From a virus: a DNA stretch of 37,860 nt. The notes under the pieces are model-generated. The model was not told where the DNA came from. It searched no databases and saw only the letters and a program-made list of their open reading frames with translations. The translations under genes were made by a program, and so were the position numbers. This document shows positions 27,600 to 36,284 of this stretch, one piece after another. Location of the stretch: positions 1-37,860 of IMG/VR virus record IMGVR_UViG_3300008266_000180, one strand, 5' to 3'. Positions within the stretch are counted from its first letter, which is position 1; each line of letters starts with the position of its first letter.

Positions 27600-29494
27600 C
27601 TCCTGCCGACACCGAAGGCCCGAAGGCCCCGGAGATCGCCGAACTGCGGGCGATGTACCGTGACGCGATGGACCTGACCGAGTTCGCCCGGCGCCAGGCT
27701 GAAATCGACGACGACTACTACAACGGCAACCAGCTAACCCGCGAAGAGAAGGCGGAACTCGCCAAGCGCGGTCAGCCCGACATCGTGATCAACCGCGTCC
27801 GCCCCGCTGTGAACGGGACACTGGGCGTTCTGAAGCAGGGCGCCACCGACCCGCGCGCCTATCCCCGAACCCCGAAGGACGAGGACAGCGCCGACGTTGC
27901 GTCGAAGGTTCTCCAGTTCATCGCGGACAAGAACCGCTTCGATGACCTGAAGATCAGCGTGGCGCGGGACTACCTCATCCGTGGCACCTGCGCGGCGATT
28001 GTGGAGGCCGACGAAGACCTCCAGATCACCATGCAGGAGATCGCTTCTGAGGAGTTCTTCGCCGATCCTCGGTCGCGTCGGGAAGACTTCTCCGACGCCC
28101 GCTACATGGGCATCGCCAAGTGGCAGTACGCCGACGACGTGGTCGCGATGTACCCGGACGCCAAGCGGGATGTTGAGGGCTCGCTGACCGACAGCGGCGC
28201 GCTCATCGACGATCTCAACCAGGACCGCCCGCAAGACGCTTCCTCGACGGTCTCGTGGGTGGACAAGAAGAAACGCCGGGTGATGGTGGTGGAGATGTAC
28301 CACCGCGAGGGCTCGGAGTGGCGCCGGTGCGTGTTCCATTCCGGTGGCACGCTGGCTTACGGCGTTTCCCCGTACGTTGACGACAAGAAGCGGCCCTGCA
28401 ACCCGATTGTGGCTCAATCCTGCTACATCGACCGCGACAACAACCGTTACGGCATCGTGCGCGACATGCGCGGGCCGCAGGACGAGATCAACAAGCGGCG
28501 CTCCAAGCTGCTCCACCTGATCAACGCCAGCCAGATCCAGGCGGTTGATCCCTCGGCTGTGGAAGTGGACAGCGGCACCGCCCGCAAGGAAGCGGCCCGC
28601 CCTGACGGTGTGATCCCCTACGGCTGGCAGAAAGTCCCGACGACGGACATGGCCGCCGGCCAAGCCAACCTCTTGGTCGAAGCCAAGATGGAGATCGAGC
28701 GTATCGGCCCTAACCCCGCCGTTCTGGGCAGGGAGGGGGAGAACGCTTCGGGCCGGGCCAATCTGGTTCGGCAACAGGCTGGGCTCACTGAGCAGGCCAT
28801 CGTCTACGGTGGCGTCGAGATTTGGGAACTCCGCGTCTACGAGCAGATGTGGAACCGGGCTCGCCAGTTCTGGACCGCGCCGCAGTACGTCCGCGTCACC
28901 GACGACGAGGGCGCCCCGCAGTTCGTGGGCATCAACCAGCCCAAGGTCGCTCAAGACCCCATGACGGGACAGCCGATGGCCGATCCGATGACGGGCCAGC
29001 CCATCATCCTGGGGTACGAGAACAGCCTCGCCGAGATGGATGTAGACATCATCCTCGACACCACGCCGAACACGGCCAACGTCGCGCAAGAGCAGTTCGC
29101 CGTCATGGCAGAGCTTGCCAAGGTCTACGGTCCCCAGGCTGTGCCCTTTGAACTGATGGTCAGCCTGTCCAGCCTCCCCGGTAAGCGGGAGATCATGGAC
29201 AAGATGAAGTCCAAGGCTGACGAGAGCGGACAGGCCCAGCAACAGGTTGTCCAGCTTCAACAGCAGATGGTGCAGCTTGAGGCCGCTTTGAAGCAGGCTC
29301 AAGTCGAGAAGACGCAGGCCGAAGCCGGTCTCACCGAAGCCAAGACACAGACCGAGATGCACCGCGCTGCCTTGGGCGACCGGCAGCAGGGTCTATCCGA
29401 GTTCAACGCGCAGATTGCGGCCGAAAAGGCCCAGTTTGACGCGATGAATGCCGCCGCCGGGCAACAAACGGGCGTTCCGCAGGGCCAAGCGTAA
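27584..29494 (+). CDS. P22-type portal protein
   Basis: 636 aa from ATG at 27584, preceded by GGAG 5 nt upstream; an earlier in-frame start 30 bp upstream lies deeper in the terminase gene. Features of P22-like portals: RRQAEIDDDYYNGNQLTREEKAEL, a FADPRSRREDFSDARYMG motif, YHREGSEWRRC, the RYGIVRDMRGPQDEINKRRSKLLHLIN core and a late coiled-coil tail rich in Q and K (about 545-620). An unusual repeat DPMTGQPMADPMTGQPI lies near residue 465. It forms the dodecameric DNA entry/exit channel. Confidence 0.85.
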   Translation: MEGGVTPADTEGPKAPEIAELRAMYRDAMDLTEFARRQAEIDDDYYNGNQLTREEKAELAKRGQPDIVINRVRPAVNGTLGVLKQGATDPRAYPRTPKDEDSADVASKVLQFIADKNRFDDLKISVARDYLIRGTCAAIVEADEDLQITMQEIASEEFFADPRSRREDFSDARYMGIAKWQYADDVVAMYPDAKRDVEGSLTDSGALIDDLNQDRPQDASSTVSWVDKKKRRVMVVEMYHREGSEWRRCVFHSGGTLAYGVSPYVDDKKRPCNPIVAQSCYIDRDNNRYGIVRDMRGPQDEINKRRSKLLHLINASQIQAVDPSAVEVDSGTARKEAARPDGVIPYGWQKVPTTDMAAGQANLLVEAKMEIERIGPNPAVLGREGENASGRANLVRQQAGLTEQAIVYGGVEIWELRVYEQMWNRARQFWTAPQYVRVTDDEGAPQFVGINQPKVAQDPMTGQPMADPMTGQPIILGYENSLAEMDVDIILDTTPNTANVAQEQFAVMAELAKVYGPQAVPFELMVSLSSLPGKREIMDKMKSKADESGQAQQQVVQLQQQMVQLEAALKQAQVEKTQAEAGLTEAKTQTEMHRAALGDRQQGLSEFNAQIAAEKAQFDAMNAAAGQQTGVPQGQA

Positions 29495-29558
29495 GGCCAA
29501 GCCGCCGCCGGGTTTCGGGCGTTTCGGGCCGCCACCGTGAAGGGCGCTAGGGAATATC

Positions 29559-30284
29559 ATGGCATTGGAATGGATGGACGGGCAGGAGCCCGAGGAAATC
29601 GTCGCGCCTGAAGGTCAGGAACCGGAAATCGAGGCTCAACCCGAGCCCGAAGCAACCCCGGAACCCGATGTCGTTCGCGATGAGCAGGGACGTTTCGCGC
29701 CCAAGCAGCAGACGCAAGTCCCGGTTTCCGCCCTGGAAGCCGAACGCTCGCGCCGGCAGGCCGTTGAAGCACAGTTGGCGGAATACCAGCGCCAGCAGCA
29801 GACGCCCGACCCTGAGTATGACCCGAGCGGTTACACCGATCATCAGGTTCAAACCATCCAGCAGCAGCTACAGGCCCAGCTCTTTCAGCAAAGCCTCACC
29901 TTCTCCCGCCGTCTGGCCGAACAGGTCCACACGCCGGAAGCGGTGGCGCAGGCGCATGAATGGGGCCTCGCCCGCTGTGACGCGGACCCGCTGTTTAACC
30001 AGCGCGTCTCGACCAGCCCTGACCCCTACGAGTTTGTCGTCTCTGAATGGAAGCGCGATCAGGTGCTTTCACGCCTTCAGGGCAACGACCTCGACCAATT
30101 CCTCCAGTGGAAAGCCCAGCAGGCAAACCCGCTCGGCGCACCGCAACCGCAACCCGCCGTCATGGCACCCCAACCTGTCGCCCCGCCGCGCTCCCTCGCG
30201 TCCGCTCCTGCTGCCGGCACTGCCAGGCCCGGAGCCCCGCCGACCTATCAGGGAGCGGCGTTCGACACCGTTTTCAGGAACTAA
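29559..30284 (+). CDS. Putative scaffold protein
   Basis: 241 aa just upstream of the capsid gene, the usual scaffold position. N-terminus strongly acidic and Pro/Glu-rich (EEIVAPEGQEPEIEAQPEPEATPEP), then a Gln-rich helical part (ALEAERSRRQAVEAQLAEYQRQ, VQTIQQQLQAQLFQQ) and a Pro/Ala-rich C-terminus. Scaffold proteins are typically of such composition. No protease motif. Role: guiding procapsid assembly (inference from context). Confidence 0.7.
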   Translation: MALEWMDGQEPEEIVAPEGQEPEIEAQPEPEATPEPDVVRDEQGRFAPKQQTQVPVSALEAERSRRQAVEAQLAEYQRQQQTPDPEYDPSGYTDHQVQTIQQQLQAQLFQQSLTFSRRLAEQVHTPEAVAQAHEWGLARCDADPLFNQRVSTSPDPYEFVVSEWKRDQVLSRLQGNDLDQFLQWKAQQANPLGAPQPQPAVMAPQPVAPPRSLASAPAAGTARPGAPPTYQGAAFDTVFRN

Positions 30285-30287
30285 GAA

Positions 30288-31388
30288 ATGGCTGAAGTCG
30301 CCCTGGCCTCCGCTTCTGAGAAGCAGGTCTTCCTTTCCAACTACTTCGCTGAGTACGTCCGCGAGAGCGGCTACATGCCCTACATGGGCCGTGGCGAAAA
30401 CAAGATCATCGTCGCCAAGTACGAGCTGCAAGAAGAGAGCGGCAAGACGATCAACATTCCGCTGATCCTGCGCCTCACCAGCGACGGCGTCACCGGCTCG
30501 ACCGTTCTGGATGGTCGTGAAGAGGAAATCGGCAACTACAACTGCGCTCTGTCCGTCGATTGGCGCCGGAACGCGGTTCGCGTGCCGAAGTCCACCAGCT
30601 ACAAGACCGAGATCGACCTCTTCGGCGCCGCCAAGCCGCTCCTGCGGAACTGGGAAGCCGAGAAGCTCCGTGACGACATCACCACGGCGCTCCTGTCGGT
30701 CGTGACCACGGGTGACACCACCGTCACCATGTCGGCCTCCACCGCCGCCAACCGCAACGCCTACAACGCCGCCAACAGCGACCGTCTGCTCTTCGGGGCG
30801 ACCAAGTCGAACTACTCGGCGACCTGGGCGACGGCTGTCGGCAACATCGACACCACGAACGACAAGGTGACCTCTGCCTCCATGTCGCTGATGAAGCGCA
30901 TCGCCAAGCAGGCTGACCCGCACATCCGTCCCTACAAGACGGAGAACGGTCGTGAGTTCTTCGTGGCCTTCCACGGCTCGCGGACCTTCCGCGATCTGAA
31001 GCTGGACAGCACCATCCTCACTGCCAACCGTGACGCGCGTCCGCGTGATGTCGAGAACAACCCCATCTTCCAGGACGGGGACATGATCTACGACGGCATC
31101 ATCCACCGTGAAGTTCCGGAGATCGACGACATCGCTTCGGGCGGCACCTACTCGATGGACGCCATCGGCAACTCGTCGGCTGACGTTCGCCCGGTGTTCC
31201 TCTGTGGCCTGCAATCGGTCGGCATCGCGTGGGGTCAGGAACCCACCATGCGGATGGATCTGACGAAGGACTACTCCTTCCGTCCGGGCGTCGCCATCGA
31301 GGAACTGCTGACCGTCAAGAAGCTCTGCTTCAACGGGCGTCAGCACGGCGTTGTCAGCGGCTTCTTTGCGGCCGCCGCAGACGCGTGA
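30288..31388 (+). CDS. Major capsid protein, N4gp56/DUF4043-type
   Basis: 366 aa, preceded by AGGA 8 nt upstream. N-terminus NYFAEYVRESGYMPYMGRGENKIIVAKYELQEESG, then INIPLILRLTSDGVTGSTVLDGREEEIGNYNCALSVDWRRNAVRV; the LTSDGVTGxxxLxGxEEExxxYN block is characteristic of the N4gp56 capsid family, with FGAAKPLLRNWEAEKLRDDI following. Forms the icosahedral shell. The partner portal and completion proteins look P22-type, giving a mosaic head. The stop is 2 bp from the stop of an antisense HNH gene. Confidence 0.75.
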   Translation: MAEVALASASEKQVFLSNYFAEYVRESGYMPYMGRGENKIIVAKYELQEESGKTINIPLILRLTSDGVTGSTVLDGREEEIGNYNCALSVDWRRNAVRVPKSTSYKTEIDLFGAAKPLLRNWEAEKLRDDITTALLSVVTTGDTTVTMSASTAANRNAYNAANSDRLLFGATKSNYSATWATAVGNIDTTNDKVTSASMSLMKRIAKQADPHIRPYKTENGREFFVAFHGSRTFRDLKLDSTILTANRDARPRDVENNPIFQDGDMIYDGIIHREVPEIDDIASGGTYSMDAIGNSSADVRPVFLCGLQSVGIAWGQEPTMRMDLTKDYSFRPGVAIEELLTVKKLCFNGRQHGVVSGFFAAAADA

Positions 31389-31390
31389 GG

Positions 31391-31909
31391 CTAGGCTGAC
31401 CGCCTGACCTGTCCCGAAACTATGCGGTGAATGCCCGTCCGAGATATCCCATAGCGTAGGCCAAGCTCTGTTGGGCCGACGCCTTCGCTATGGGCCTTTC
31501 GGACATCGCAAACCTGCTCCCATGTTAGCTTGGCGTTGTGGTTTAGAATGCCGACCGCCCCCCGGTTCGGCGGCACACCTAGCACCCGGTAGGCATGGGC
31601 GCGGTTCTCTCCATTGGTCACGATCTCAAGGTTGCCCACGTCGCAGTTGGCGCGGTTTCCATCCTTGTGGTTGACCTGCATCCCTTCGGGGATTGGGCCG
31701 AGGAAGGCGTCGGCAACCAGGCGGTGAGCGTATCGCACCGTTACGACGCGTTCGATCTTGATCCAGTAGGCGGGATAGCCATTCAGCAACCGGGCCTTAC
31801 GTATTCTTCCGACCGTCGCGCCTTTACCGGCTGACGTGCGGCGTAAGCGCCCAACGCTGCTGACATCGTAGTCGTCGGGAAACTCGACGGTCGCTTTCCA
31901 CTCTTCCAC
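31391..31909 (-). CDS. NUMOD4-HNH homing endonuclease
   Basis: 172 aa from GTG at 31909 (GGAG 6 nt upstream); upstream TTG starts are possible but add text unlike the family. Domains: NUMOD4 start (EEWKATVEFPDDYDVSSVGRLRR), HNH_3 core (RYAHRLVADAFLGPIPEGMQVNHKDGNRANCDVGNLEIVTNGEN, with the N-H-K-D-x-N motif), and a C-terminal HTH (LTWEQVCDVRKAHSEGVGPTELGLRYGISRTGIHRI). It sits on the minus strand between the capsid gene and its downstream neighbour, an intergenic mobile insertion. Confidence 0.88.
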   Translation of the reverse strand: MEEWKATVEFPDDYDVSSVGRLRRTSAGKGATVGRIRKARLLNGYPAYWIKIERVVTVRYAHRLVADAFLGPIPEGMQVNHKDGNRANCDVGNLEIVTNGENRAHAYRVLGVPPNRGAVGILNHNAKLTWEQVCDVRKAHSEGVGPTELGLRYGISRTGIHRIVSGQVRRSA

Positions 31910-31984
31910 ATCAATCTCCGCGCCATGTGACCAACGCAATGTTGCACAGAATGGCGCTTCCCTCAACTTGAAAGGGCCACATCA

Positions 31985-32470
31985 ATGGCTAACGTCACCG
32001 CGACCCGTGCGGCTGCGAACTTCCCCGTGGGCGGCTATGCCGGTTCGGGCGTTCTCAACGTCGCTTACGGCACCTACACCCTCACCGCCAACCCGACCGC
32101 CGCCGATCTGTTCAAGGCGTGCAAGCTTCCGGCCGGCGCCACTGTTCTGGGCGGCTTCGTCCGTGGCCAGGACATCGACACCGGCACCGGGGTTCTGGAC
32201 TTCGACATCGGCTGGCCCGCCAACGGCGGTTCTGGTGTCGGCGCCACCGCTGACCCGGATGGTTTCGGCAACTTCGGCGCCCTGAACGGCACCGCTGTCA
32301 CCAACTACCTCCCGGAAGGCGGCATCCTGCTTCCGCTTCATGGCACCCTGGCCGCCGGCCCGGTCGCCTTCGACGCTGAAACGATGATCCAGATCGTGTT
32401 CAACACCCCGGCCAACGCCGGCGGCACGGGCGCGCTGACGGTCGTCGTCTACTACGTGTTCAACACCTGA
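31985..32470 (+). CDS. Putative head decoration / structural protein
   Basis: 161 aa; AAAGGG precedes the ATG by about 9 nt. Almost entirely beta-rich and Gly/Ala/Thr-rich (YGTYTLTANPTAADLFKACKLPAGATVLGGFVRGQDIDTGTGVLDF..., ALTVVVYYVFNT), like small virion proteins that follow the capsid gene. Specific family not recognised. The stop overlaps the next ATG. Confidence 0.6.
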   Translation: MANVTATRAAANFPVGGYAGSGVLNVAYGTYTLTANPTAADLFKACKLPAGATVLGGFVRGQDIDTGTGVLDFDIGWPANGGSGVGATADPDGFGNFGALNGTAVTNYLPEGGILLPLHGTLAAGPVAFDAETMIQIVFNTPANAGGTGALTVVVYYVFNT

Positions 32471-32751
32471 TGCGCGTCCGGTTCATCGGGGCTGACGAGC
32501 CCGGCGAGGATGAAGTCTGCACCGTCTTCGGTCAGGACTTCCCTCGCGGCGAGTGGGTGGAGGTCAGCAACGCAAAGCTGGCCAACAACCCGGCGTTTGA
32601 GGTCGATACGGACGAGGACGGCGAACCCGGCCCGTCCGTGGAAGCCCTGCGCGCTCAACTCGATGATCTGGGCGTGAAGTACCACCACAAGGCCGGCGCT
32701 GAGAAGCTGCTGGCCCTGCTGGACGAGGCCACCGCGCCTCAACCTGAGTAA
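32470..32751 (+). CDS. Head-region protein with HeH/LEM-like C-terminus
   Basis: 93 aa, 1-bp overlap start. N-terminal beta part (MRVRFIGADEPGEDEVCTVFGQDFPRGEWVEVS) and a C-terminal helical unit SVEALRAQLDDLGVKYHHKAGAEKLLALLDE that resembles the HeH/LEM extension domain, a DNA- or protein-contact module in some phage head proteins. Probable minor head protein. Confidence 0.6.
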   Translation: MRVRFIGADEPGEDEVCTVFGQDFPRGEWVEVSNAKLANNPAFEVDTDEDGEPGPSVEALRAQLDDLGVKYHHKAGAEKLLALLDEATAPQPE

Positions 32752-32756
32752 GAACC

Positions 32757-33338
32757 ATGCCCACCTGCCGCGAAATCATCGCTTCTGGCTACCGTATGGC
32801 CGGGGTGAAAGACGCTGCCGCGTCCCTGGCTGCGCTTGACGGTCAGGTGGGCATGGAACTCCTGCAAGAGTTCTACGACGGCATCACGAACGGCCTTCTG
32901 GGTCGCATGAACGATGTCATCGCTACGGCGGATTACACCGTCGAAGAGTTCGACCGCGTGCTTTCCGACAACGGCGCGACGGACATCACCATCACCTTCC
33001 CAGAGACGGTTCTGGACGACGAGACGGGGGAGCAACGCCCGGTCAAGGATCTCTCGCTGGTCATCGTGTCGGACCTCGATAGCACCCTTCGGCGGTCCTA
33101 CCTCTACGACAGCCACTACGGCGGCTGGACGCGGCTCGACAGCCTGACGCTCGACGATTACGCCCCCCTTTCGCTGCGCTTTGCCGCTGGCCTCCGTGCG
33201 ATGGTCGCCATCAAGCGCCAGGCTGAAGACGGCTTCCAAGCTGCACCCATGCACGCCCGCGCGGCTGCAATGATGAACCTCGCCTTGGCTTCGCGCTACG
33301 ACAGCGCCGCCGAGCCCGTCCTTCAAACCTACTTCTGA
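32757..33338 (+). CDS. P22 gp4-like tail accessory / head-completion protein
   Basis: 193 aa. Helical N-terminus (TCREIIASGYRMAGVKDAAASLAALDGQVGMELLQEFYDGIT), central strands, and late LSLRFAAGLRAMVAIKRQAEDGFQ..., features of the gp4 adaptor family (P22 gp4 is about 166 aa) that docks under the portal. Its position between capsid and gp10-like genes supports this. Confidence 0.65.
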   Translation: MPTCREIIASGYRMAGVKDAAASLAALDGQVGMELLQEFYDGITNGLLGRMNDVIATADYTVEEFDRVLSDNGATDITITFPETVLDDETGEQRPVKDLSLVIVSDLDSTLRRSYLYDSHYGGWTRLDSLTLDDYAPLSLRFAAGLRAMVAIKRQAEDGFQAAPMHARAAAMMNLALASRYDSAAEPVLQTYF

Positions 33339-33345
33339 GGCAGTC

Positions 33346-33591
33346 ATGTCCCAACAGGATACCAATTCGGCCTCGCAGGCCCGCACCATCACGCCGAGCG
33401 ACAGCGCCGCCAACAACTTCCACCCGACGCGGGGTGTCTGGGTCGGTGGCGCCGGAACCGTGGTCGCCGCGATGGTGGACGGCGGAACCTCGACGTTTGT
33501 CGGTGTCGCTGCCGGGACGCTCCTGCCCATTCAGGTGGTGCGGATCAACTCGACCTCGACCACGGCCACCAGCCTGTTGGCGCTGTACTGA
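33346..33591 (+). CDS. Small conserved structural protein, 81 aa
   Basis: GAGG 5 nt upstream. Pattern ARTITPSDSAANNFHPTRGVWVGGAGTVVAAMVDGGTSTFVGVAAGTLLPIQVVRINSTSTTATSLLALY, a beta-rich unit found in many phages (PSDS start, VGGAG, GTLLPIxVxRI, TTA, ALY end). Probably a minor virion or head-fibre protein. Confidence 0.7.
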   Translation: MSQQDTNSASQARTITPSDSAANNFHPTRGVWVGGAGTVVAAMVDGGTSTFVGVAAGTLLPIQVVRINSTSTTATSLLALY

Positions 33592-33731
33592 TGTTTATCG
33601 GCATCGGCCTGAGCATCACCCGACAGCCCGGCCCGGTCTCTGGTGGTGCTCCCCCGGCCTCGTCCTTCCTGCTCATCGAGAGCGGGGACTTCCTCCTGAT
33701 GGAGAGCGGCGACAAGCTGCTGCTTGAATAA
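33591..33731 (+). CDS. Small virion-associated protein, 46 aa, ESGD-repeat
   Basis: ATG overlaps the previous stop and the TAATG overlaps the next start. The C-terminus repeats a strand motif: FLLIESGDFLLMESGDKLLLE. Such LLLESGD proteins are recurrent short phage structural genes. Too short for a function call. Confidence 0.6.
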   Translation: MFIGIGLSITRQPGPVSGGAPPASSFLLIESGDFLLMESGDKLLLE

Positions 33732-34516
33732 TGGCTGACACGAAGATTTCCGCCCTGTCGGCTGCTGCCGCGCTTGGGGCCACCGACGTAATTCCGGCTG
33801 TTCAAGGCGGGCTTGGCCCGTTCGGCGTGACGGGAACGCAGCTCGCCGAGTACATCCGTGACACCATCGGCACGGCCCTGACGGCAGGCTCGAATGTGAC
33901 CCTGACGGTTAACGACGCGGGCGACACCATTACTGTCGCGGCGGCGGCGGCGGCACCGCATCCGGGCTACATCGCGGGCAACTTCTACTTGCCTATGAGC
34001 AGCGTCGTTTCGGCGGGCACCGCGCTAACCGCAAACAGCATACGCTGCGTTCCGTTCTTCCTGCCGCAGCCGGTGACGATTACCCACCTGGGCGTTCGGA
34101 TCACAACCGCTTCGGCTGGCGGCAATCTGAAGGTCGCGCTCTACGCCAACAACGCGACCACCGGGCGACCCACGGGTTCGGCCCTCGCCAGCACCGGCAA
34201 CATCGCCACCGACAGCGTGACGATCATCTCCGCAGCCATCGCTGAAACGAGCGTCACCCTTCAGCCCGGCGTCTACTGGATGTGTGCCTGGGCGGATAAC
34301 GCCACCGTGGTTTGTCGAGCCCAAAGCGCGGCCAGCGGCACCGCGCCGCAGCTCATTGGTTCCACGACCGAGGCGACCATCAACAACACCTCTACGGGGG
34401 CCGCCTTCACGGTGGCTTGCGCCAAGACCTACGGGGCGTGGCCGAGCATGACTTCGGAGAGCTTCACCGAAGCCACGGGCGCCGGGAACGCCATCATCCA
34501 CTGGAAGGCCGCTTAA
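33731..34516 (+). CDS. Putative tail fibre/structural protein
   Basis: 261 aa. Begins TKISALSAAAALGATDVIPAVQGGLGPFGVTGTQLAEYI, the usual N-terminal module of alphaproteobacterial tail or fibre proteins (the TKISAL...D.iP...G pattern). After an Ala-rich linker (VAAAAAAPHPGYIAGNF), the C-terminal 180 residues are beta-rich (jelly-roll-like: VTITHLGVRITTASAGGNLKVALYANNATTGRPTG, LQPGVYWMCAWADN). Probably a receptor-facing or base protein of the tail. Confidence 0.65.
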   Translation: MADTKISALSAAAALGATDVIPAVQGGLGPFGVTGTQLAEYIRDTIGTALTAGSNVTLTVNDAGDTITVAAAAAAPHPGYIAGNFYLPMSSVVSAGTALTANSIRCVPFFLPQPVTITHLGVRITTASAGGNLKVALYANNATTGRPTGSALASTGNIATDSVTIISAAIAETSVTLQPGVYWMCAWADNATVVCRAQSAASGTAPQLIGSTTEATINNTSTGAAFTVACAKTYGAWPSMTSESFTEATGAGNAIIHWKAA

Positions 34517-34977
34517 TGGCGACCATCACTATCGACATTCCCGCCAAAATTACCATCGAGGACGACACCGTGATTTCAATTGACATTGGCGGCTCGCTCG
34601 TCTGGCTGGGCGAGACCTACATCCCCGTTCCCGTCGCTTATGCGGCTGACATCGCGAACGGCGCGAGCCTCACGGCGGCCATCGACCTGACGACCTCGGA
34701 TCAACGCTGCGCCCGTCCCACGGGTCTGGTCTTCCCTGCGGAATGGGACGCCGCCGACGTGACGTTTCAGGTGTCGGTCGATGGGGGCGTGACCTACTAC
34801 AACATGTACGATGACGCCGATAACGAGTACGTCGTCCAGGCGGGCGCAAGCCGGTATGTGGCGCTGAACCCTTCCGACTTCGCCGGGGTCAGCAACGTGA
34901 AGATCCGTTCGGGCACTGCCGGCACTCCGGTCAACCAGACCGGCGCCGTGACTGTGACGCTGCAAGCGGCGCGATGA
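34516..34977 (+). CDS. Structural protein, 153 aa
   Basis: ATG overlaps the previous stop (TAATG); the longer open frame upstream is a shadow. Beta-rich: MATITIDIPAKITIEDDTVISIDIGG, then YIPVPVAYAADIANGASLTAAIDLTTSDQRCARPTGLVFPAEWDAADVTFQVSVDGG... The C-terminal half resembles a small carbohydrate-binding-like or virion decoration fold. Position within the tail block supports a virion role. Confidence 0.55.
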   Translation: MATITIDIPAKITIEDDTVISIDIGGSLVWLGETYIPVPVAYAADIANGASLTAAIDLTTSDQRCARPTGLVFPAEWDAADVTFQVSVDGGVTYYNMYDDADNEYVVQAGASRYVALNPSDFAGVSNVKIRSGTAGTPVNQTGAVTVTLQAAR

Positions 34978-36284
34978 CCTCCTTCGCCCGCGACTTCCTC
35001 AACGGGAGCTACAGAGGGACGCCGCCGCCGCTTCCCCCGCCGCCCCCGCCACCGACGCCGCTTCCCTACGACATCAACATCATTCTGATTTCCGGTCAGT
35101 CGAACTCGGAAGATCAGGATGCGGCCCCGATCATCAACCGCACCGGACGTGCGGGGGTAGTGATGCTCGACACGATCCGCCCGCGCACCTGGGGGGCTTC
35201 GTTCGGCTCTACGTTCACAACGGCTGTTGGAACGGAATACATCAACTCGACCACCTTCCACATGGGTGGCGACATGGTTCCGGCTGCTGGCGACAAGCTG
35301 ATGCAGTTGATCGAGGACGAAGACGGCTTCACCTACGCCGACCACGGGCAGATGGTCCTGCCGGTTCACATCGGGCAGTCATCCTCGGCCATCAGCGAGT
35401 TCAGCCACGGAACGGCGGTCTTTACCGAGGTCATGGCTCACCTGACGGCTGTTAAGGCCGCAGCGGACGCTCAGTCGAAGACGGTCGGCATCATCTGCGG
35501 GGCGTGGCTCTGGGGGGCTGACGGCTACGAGGACGACATCACGCAGTCGGATTGGTACGATCAGGTTCATGCCTACTGGTCGGGCGACGTGAACGACTAC
35601 CTGGCCGACATCTTCGACCAGCTTGGCGAGGATTTCCCGGTCGGCTTCATGCAGACCCACGCTCACGGCGCGCGGGGCTATGGGACGAACCCCTACGGCG
35701 CTGAAGCTGAACTTGAGCTGGCCGAAGACTTCGCCCGCTATCACATCATCAACCCCGAAGGCCCTTGGTTCCTGAATGGTCTAAACCGGGGCTGGGCAGG
35801 CTCGACCATCCACCACGGCCCGCATGAAGCGGCGATCATCGGCGCTTACATCGGCTGGTTCGCCAAGCGGCTGGTTGTGGATGCGGGAACGTGGAACAGC
35901 CACATCCCGAGCTTCACCCGCGTCAGCTCGACGGAGATCCGTTGGACCGGGGCCTTTACCGGCCTCCGCATGGGCGTGGCCGGCACGGGCCTCCCGCCCA
36001 CTACGATGGTCACGAACTACGGGTTCTTCGCCTACGACCCCGCCACTCCGACGACCGAGATCGCCCTTACTCGCCCTCCCTATCAGGACGGCAACGACCT
36101 TGTTCTGAAGACCGCCGGCACCTTCCCCGTTGGCGTCAAGGTCCGGGGCGGGTCGCGTACCTCGTCCAGCAACATCGCCTCCAACATCGCGTTCATTTCC
36201 AGCGACGTGCAGACCTATTCGGTGCTCGGTCAGGAGATCAGGCTGTGGCGGCACATTCCAACATTTGACCGGGTGGCTGCATGA
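34974..36284 (+). CDS. Tail-associated SASA/SGNH-type carbohydrate esterase
   Basis: 436 aa. Signature block ILISGQSNSED (G41-Q-S43-N, nucleophile S43) typical of the sialate O-acetylesterase-like family, and H-rich STIHHGPHEAAII (H280/H281/H284) expected for the catalytic His. A polyproline linker (PPPLPPPPPPPTPLP, residues 17-31) separates a short N-terminal anchor (SFARDFLNG). The C-terminal ~140 residues are beta-rich and may bind sugar. Likely deacetylates surface polysaccharide during adsorption (family inference). Confidence 0.7.
   Translation: MTSFARDFLNGSYRGTPPPLPPPPPPPTPLPYDINIILISGQSNSEDQDAAPIINRTGRAGVVMLDTIRPRTWGASFGSTFTTAVGTEYINSTTFHMGGDMVPAAGDKLMQLIEDEDGFTYADHGQMVLPVHIGQSSSAISEFSHGTAVFTEVMAHLTAVKAAADAQSKTVGIICGAWLWGADGYEDDITQSDWYDQVHAYWSGDVNDYLADIFDQLGEDFPVGFMQTHAHGARGYGTNPYGAEAELELAEDFARYHIINPEGPWFLNGLNRGWAGSTIHHGPHEAAIIGAYIGWFAKRLVVDAGTWNSHIPSFTRVSSTEIRWTGAFTGLRMGVAGTGLPPTTMVTNYGFFAYDPATPTTEIALTRPPYQDGNDLVLKTAGTFPVGVKVRGGSRTSSSNIASNIAFISSDVQTYSVLGQEIRLWRHIPTFDRVAA

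Noticed and set aside
27734-29362. 542-codon open frame on the minus strand opposite the portal gene
   Set aside because: It is antisense to a clear portal gene; its His/Val/Arg/Gly-rich composition is what a GC-rich gene gives when read backwards, and it has no recognisable domain.
30069-31346. 425-codon minus-strand open frame opposite scaffold and capsid genes
   Set aside because: Antisense shadow of two well-supported genes, with Val/Gly/Arg-rich random composition.
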